A program made the translations under genes and the position numbers. From Owenia fusiformis (lineage: Eukaryota > Annelida > Polychaeta > Sabellida > Oweniidae), in assembly GCA_903813345.2 (NCBI GenBank), contig CAIIXF020000010.1, forward strand, positions 3,899,169 to 3,963,168: a stretch of 64,000 nucleotides of DNA, written 5' to 3'. The notes beneath the pieces were generated by a model. That model saw only the letters and a program-made list of their open reading frames with translations, had not been told where the DNA came from and did no database searches. Positions 59,011-64,000 of this stretch are shown here, piece after piece (the stretch's first letter is position 1; each line of letters starts with the position of its first letter).

Positions 59011-60170
59011 CCAGTTGTCCGAAACCCAGTTGTCCGAAACTCAATTCTCCGAAACCCAGTTGTCCGAAACCAAGTTCTCCGAAAATTAGGGGATCTTATC
59101 AAAAAATACAATTTCTTAAAACGAATCTTGTCGCAACCTCTGCGAATCACGACAGCATAACATTTGAATCACATTGACATCATTGCAAAATTAGGCTAAA
59201 TATGCTAAGTCAAGACGTTAATTAGCCCACGAAAGTTCATGGGTAACTTGAGAACTACAAAATACAACCAAATACTTTTCGAACGTACAATAGCAATATT
59301 TCTCACCCAACGTCTTCATAGTTTTAGGAACGTATTTTAAACGCATGATAGCCAAACATATCAAGATACTATATCTGCCTAAATGAAATTATCTAGTGTT
59401 GACAACGTTTTGAAATATATTTTATCCAGATCCATCAGAAATTAACTTATCCAATACATTTGTTCATAAGAATTCTTTAATTCTACCTCGTTCCCAATAC
59501 GTCCTCAGACAGACAAGAAATTGAAGTCACACCCGTTTGTTTGCGTGGCATATTTATACGTATACGCACTTTCTCTGATTATTGTCAAACAAATACATTT
59601 CAGGAGAAGAACATAAAAAACAAATGCCTGAAACGAATGCCGAAACATAAATCCCAAGTGATTAAGTTTAGAATGTTTTATTCTTTTACGATTTGATAAG
59701 AGACTGAGACCAAGAAATTAAATGCGACGAAATATTTTGACAACGTAATTTGTATACTGTTTTATTCTTAAAGTTCTATGCGATTACTTATTTTATCTGT
59801 TTCAAAATGTTTCATTTTATTTTGCCTATATAAAAGAGATTAAAGAAGATAAGATAAACTGTTCCGTAATATATATTATGTTTTAATAACCTTTTTTAGA
59901 ATCACAATGTAAAATAAATCTCCCGTTCCTGCCATTCTGGTAACGCCATGCAATGGATGCAATTCAAAGTGAGAGAGAGATCTATGAATATCAGAATGCG
60001 TCCATGCCATTAATTTGGCCAAATACATGGCATGAAACTGACGTAAGCTTAAGTAAGCTACGCCCCCCCCTTTCTCTGGTAAATTATGACTTTATTTTTC
60101 GGAGTAATGGGTTTCGGACAACTGGGTTTCGGGGAATTAAGTTTCGGACAACTGGGTTTCGGACAACTGG
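59011..60170. mobile_element. 1.16-kb element whose terminal inverted repeats are built of a 15-bp unit
   Basis: The left end (59011-59085) is about five copies of CAGTTGTCCGAAACC or variants (CAATTCTCCGAAACC, AAGTTCTCCGAAAAT). The right end (about 60098-60170) is the same array inverted, with GGGTTTCGGACAACT units. GTCAAT flanks the left end directly and lies 3 bp beyond the right end, a possible target-site duplication. The AT-rich interior has no transposase. The frames at 58926-59177 and 59953-60264 translate the repeats. Confidence 0.8.
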
Positions 60171-61210
60171 GGTGTCAATATATACGAATCGAATGTATTC
60201 TCGTGTGCATTACAATATCCCCATTGAAACATTTTTGGTCTGCAATGGACGTATAATGAATTAGAATATGAGGCCGTGTTATCATTCTAATGTAAAGTCA
60301 TGGTATTTACTGTGGTATTGGGTTGCAAGTTAATATCAGATTCAATGCAAATTAATCATCTAATATCAGATGCGCGATCAGTCCAATAATCTAATTTCAG
60401 GTCATCAGTTCGATATCTAGCACTTGTTCTAACGACACGGTATTACTAAACTATCATATTATAAATACACGTGTATAAAACAATCAAACTGGTACACGAT
60501 ATAAGCACGACTGCTCTTTCAATTGAGTATAAATGTTGATAAACTTACCCGGAAGCCAAGACATACACGTTTAGACGATGCTATTTTCAGTTCAGTGTAA
60601 GAGTAAATGCCCGGATATCGAGGCTTTTTCGTGTAAAGTTTTAACCAAGCATCTAAAATCGGCTTATATTGCGTGTAGAATTTATCGATATCAGGGCCGC
60701 TACATGCCAGTGACAGCCCGTTTTACGATTTTTAAGAGGTTTTGGAACGGTTTGAGAACTAGTTCAGTGTGAGTTGGGTGTTGATAATGACGTTATGTAC
60801 GCAAATACTGTCCCGGTTATCTTGATCCATATACTTGTCCTTGGTAATTGTTTCATTTAAAGTAAATTATATAATATACCAGGTCGTTGAATAAGTTCGC
60901 GGAAAACTGCTCTCCTTTCAATTAAATCCCACTTGGGTAGCAACACAATAGAATTTGCTGTGGTTTATTTTTAAGAATGTATGGTTTTATCAAAAGGAAA
61001 GTGCATTATTTTTCTATTGTTTTTAAAGAATGTACACTTGGCAAGCTATCAAAAACAAGTGAGACATAAATGACCATTGACAGTTTTTGATAGTTTTCAT
61101 TCCCTAAAAACAATATACAAAAATACATGTACCCTTCTCTCGTTACTGTGCATTCTTTAGAATAAAACAATTTATCAATTTTTGTTGCTATCTACATCAT
61201 TGATCTTATC
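60171..61210. other. One kb without a supported gene
   Basis: AT-rich. The 64-aa frame at 60578-60772 has no recognisable motif or splice support. Confidence 0.5.
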
Positions 61211-61357
61211 TAATGTCTTGGTCACATAGGCTCCGATTTTCACTACGGCGCCCGGCCGATTGAGTATTTTGTTCAAAATTGAATACAATATTGAACAAAA
61301 CACTCAATCGGCCGGGCGCCGGCCGATGGATCGGAGCATATGTGACCCAGGCATTAC
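61211..61357. mobile_element. Short hairpin MITE (copy 3, most complete)
   Basis: TAATGTCTTGGTCACAT at the left faces ATGTGACCCAGGCATTA at the right. The stem contains GGCGCCCGGCCGATTGAGTA and its inverse, around a TTCAAAATTGAATACAATAT loop region. This is the most symmetrical of the three copies in the window. Confidence 0.85.
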
Positions 61358-61794
61358 TTACAAATATTCTGCTGTATTCAAATGCAATGTTCTGGACTGG
61401 ACAGTCACCTGTAGTGCACTGAAGCTAGACTAATTATAGCCCACTCACTCACTTACATCAACTCACACTCATGAGGTCAATGCAACCAACTCTTTTTGTT
61501 GTTACAATTAATTGGCTATATAACTACATGAACAGTCAACTCAAAAGAACTCACTCACTTACATGTATCAAACCACTTACCCCTACATGAACAGTCAACA
61601 CAAAAGAAATAAAATTTTCCAGATTAGATCATTGACCATTTACCTGCAATATACCATTTACCTGTATAAGAATGTGTGTGATTTAAGTAAGATAAAGCAT
61701 TCAAATTCGATTTGATAAGAAATAATAACCTCAGGCCTCCGGCCTTCGGTGTATTATTTCTTATAAAATCTCATTCTTATGCTTTATCCAGTAC
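61358..61794. other. Spacer with short repeats
   Basis: CTCACTCACTTACAT and ACATGAACAGTCAACNCAAAAGAA-type segments each occur twice between 61440 and 61610, an old local duplication. No gene is seen. Confidence 0.55.
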
Positions 61795-62058
61795 ATAATT
61801 TTGATATTTTCTCACGAAATTCCTACACAATGTGTAAAAAATAATTTCTAATTGATTCATAAATATCAACATCTCTTATTTGATTGGTCGAAAATAATGG
61901 TCACTATGGTAACTTGGTAGGCGGGGCACTTTTTAGGTCACACAATTTACCATTACAGATATCTATCAATATGTGCAAATGAAGGATCCCTATATTTTAT
62001 TTGTTCTTATTTAGATTACAAACATAATGAGGGAAAATTGATGTTCATAGTTTTCATA

Positions 62059-62589
62059 CACTGGAGACCCGCTCGATTACGCTGGTTACCGAAACGCTTC
62101 GTTTTGGTAACAAAATTTCGCAACGTCGAAGGTACGATTTTTCCTTTTTCCTTATTTCACGCGTTGGCAGAATTCCAACGGCGTTTTTTCTCACAAACGC
62201 GTATTAGCATCATATGTTTTAGAAAATGTACATATTTTCGAAAAATAGCCCAGAAGACAACAGAATCGTCGATTCAATTCCTCAGTTAAGTTACATAAAC
62301 GGTTTGGGTTAAAAGTGCAGATCTTAACTGTTTTTCGAAAACCCATTTATGTAACTTAAGAGAGGAATTAAATCGACGATTCTGTTGTCTTCTGAACTAT
62401 TTGTTCGCAAATATGTACATTTTCTTAAACATATGATACTAGTACACGTTTGTTTTAAAAATGTCGTGTGAATTCTTCCTACAACGTGTGAAATAAGGAA
62501 AAATGAAAAATCGTACCTTCGATGTTCCGACATTTTGTTACCAAAACGAACCGTTTCGGTAACCAGCGTAATCGAGTGGATCACCAGTG
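62059..62589. mobile_element. 531-bp palindromic MITE with the same ends as the 6.5-kb foldback
   Basis: CACTGGAGACCCGCTCGATT at the left faces the complement of CACTGGTGATCCACTCGATT at the right. TTTCATA flanks both sides (62052-62058 and 62590-62596), a 7-bp target-site duplication. The arms share GGTACGATTTTTC and CAACAGAATCGTCGATT. It is palindromic almost throughout, with no coding capacity (the 83- and 86-aa frames are mirror images of each other). Confidence 0.9.
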
Positions 62590-62654
62590 TTTCATAGACC
62601 TTCTGGGATCATGCTAGTCAATGCTGAACCGGAGAACCCGAAAATCAACAAAAA

Positions 62655-62925
62655 GTATTTTTCCACCATGATATAATGCACCCAGCCACACTGCTAATAT
62701 TGTGCAGGAAACCATCTTAATCAACTGGCAAAATAGATGGCAAAGCTGCCTCAAGCTCCGTACTCTCCAGATGAGACAATCCTTGATTTTGCTGTTTTCA
62801 ACAGGATGAAGGATCAACTAAGAGGTGCACAGTATGAAACAATGCAACAACTTTTGACTGTAGTCCAGATTTCACTTAAAAGAAGTTTTGCAGATGGCTT
62901 CAGAGTAGTTTCGACAATAAGTTGA
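62655..62925 (+). pseudogene. Mariner/Tc1-type transposase fragment
   Basis: A 2-bp frameshift splits FFHHD from NAPSHTANIVQETILINWQ, the block holding the second catalytic Asp. After another frame change the sequence reads AKLPQAPYSPDETILDFAVF, then NRMKDQLRGAQYETMQQLLT and SLKRSFADGF, ending at TGA. The YSPD...DF...LF...K..LRG order is diagnostic of mariner-family transposases, which cut and paste DNA at TA sites. Only the C-terminal third remains, so it is dead. No TIRs of its own were identified. Confidence 0.85.
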
Positions 62926-63250
62926 ACACCGGCGATTGTGCATTAAACACGGGGGAGAATATTTCGAACACCTTATGGGACAATAGTTGTATCTATTATG
63001 TAAAGTTATATCATCTACACATAGAAAGTGGAGAAAAGAAATGCATGTGATACACTCATAAACTTGCCTACTATTCTCTTGTTTTTGTATTGAATAATGT
63101 GAAGTAAAAGATGCCCCGCCTACCCAAAAGTCAAGTTACCATAGTAACCATTTTTTACCAATCAAATTAGAGATGCTGATATTTAATGGATCTATAACAA
63201 GGTGTGTTTTACAAATTTCATGATGAAATATCAAAAATCTTTGAAATGAA

Positions 63251-63721
63251 AGGATTTTTCAGTGAACTTATTGAACGACTTATAAAGGTTAGATGAAAAT
63301 TCACACTTTAAAACAAACCATTGTTCATTGTATTTCTATTTGGGTCATTTCTTAAATGTTTGAATATATTTATATATAAAGTGAGTATCTGATAAAATGA
63401 CAAACTCTTTTGTTTCCCATAAACCTTTTAATGAAGACAATGACATGTTATCTACAATCTAAGAACTTTTCGCTGTATAATACTCCCTTAGATCACAATT
63501 TGAAGTTTTAGCCCATTTGAGTTTTTGCAATTATATCTCATTCTTGATCCTTAGAAATTGTGTTTGTGTTCTGGAAATTTGCCCGGATCTAAAGGAGTTG
63601 TTTAACATATATTCCACCTTGAATTGCCTAACATAATGGGTATCCTTCTTGTACATGGCAAGTCAATGGACTAGCACAATCAAATGTCATTAAACGAGGT
63701 GTGATCGTAAATACGAGTGTA
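63251..63721. other. Spacer, no gene
   Basis: AT-rich, nothing recognised. Confidence 0.55.
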
Positions 63722-64000
63722 AAGTGTGACGTATAATTTCCGTTTATTTCATTTCAGAGGACACAAAACTAAAATGTTTGCAAAGTCAACAATGTCAAGG
63801 CTGCATTAATTACACCAGCGTCTTTTAGATTTCATAGCAACATACATTGACCCCAAGAAATCCTAAACCCCGGTAAATATGTCAACTTCCGGCTGGCCAA
63901 TGAACAATAATATTCTCCGTCTATACATCCTTGAAGAATGTTTATGTTTAATGGGTAACGCAAAAATACTGCTCTCTAACTTTGGAAAACTCCCAATTGG
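63722..64000. repeat. 280-bp dispersed repeat, copy 2, cut by the window edge
   Basis: Direct-orientation partner of 45812-46091 with many substitutions and small indels. Similarity is still present at the last base of the window, so the repeat probably continues. Confidence 0.8.

Larger units (their letters stand above)
61795..63250. mobile_element. 1.45-kb inverted-repeat element with nested insertions
   Basis: Arms at about 61798-61945 and 63105-63245 are inverted copies: AATATCAACATCTCTTATTT faces AAATTAGAGATGCTGATATT, and CACTATGGTAACTTGGTAGG faces CCAAAAGTCAAGTTACCATA. Inside lie a 531-bp MITE (62059-62589) and a mariner transposase fragment (62655-62925). Confidence 0.7.

Noticed and set aside
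62038-62584. 83-aa and 86-aa frames
   Set aside because: Mirror-image frames of the two arms of a palindromic MITE.

Overview
The window is animal nuclear DNA. It is AT-rich, gene-poor and packed with repeats, and its genes are split by GT-AG introns. The gene families (an AMOP domain, a Ly6/uPAR three-finger domain joined to a mucin stalk, a C2H2 zinc finger), the LINE types and the abundant foldback elements point to a marine lophotrochozoan. A bivalve-like mollusc is my best guess (inference, not proof). There is nothing prokaryotic or viral in it.

Three spliced genes can be rebuilt by reading exons with consistent phase. (1) Plus strand 17162-20295: eight exons, about 274 aa, one C2H2 zinc finger and an unrecognised 100-aa C-terminal exon. 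(2) Minus strand 37967-35990: three exons, about 223 aa, a signal peptide plus one AMOP domain. (3) Plus strand 47081-54042: six exons, about 984 aa, a predicted type I membrane protein with signal peptide, 12-cysteine Ly6/uPAR-like domain, Thr/Pro/Ala mucin stalk, nineteen 16-residue repeats, one membrane helix and an acidic cytoplasmic tail. Genes 2 and 3 look like cell-surface or secreted products. Nothing in the sequence shows that the three act together.

Most of the rest is mobile DNA. Clearly palindromic (foldback) elements cover roughly 43% of the window by my hand-made boundaries. They include an 8.9-kb element with 1.5-kb arms (7957-16849), a 5.3-kb one (about 21500-26780) and a 6.5-kb one whose arms carry mirrored arrays of a ~366-bp repeat (39308-45783). 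There are also repeated MITE families: two copies each of a CACCCTTGG element and a TA-flanked Tc1/mariner-like element, three copies of a short GC-rich hairpin, and a 531-bp MITE (62059-62589) with the same ends as the 6.5-kb element. Two of the large foldbacks hold decayed pieces of what may be one transposon protein family. Three LINE fragments and one mariner transposase fragment are also present.

Layout: 1-7956 tRNA-like sequence, tandem repeats and two LINE fragments; 7957-16849 large foldback; 17162-20295 zinc-finger gene; 20.9-29.2 kb palindrome clusters, foldback 2 and smaller foldbacks; 30.4-35.9 kb MITEs and a 1.3-kb minisatellite; 35990-37967 AMOP gene; 39.3-46.1 kb the element with mirrored arrays; 47.1-54.0 kb Ly6-mucin gene; 55.5-64.0 kb LINE, MITEs and a mariner remnant.
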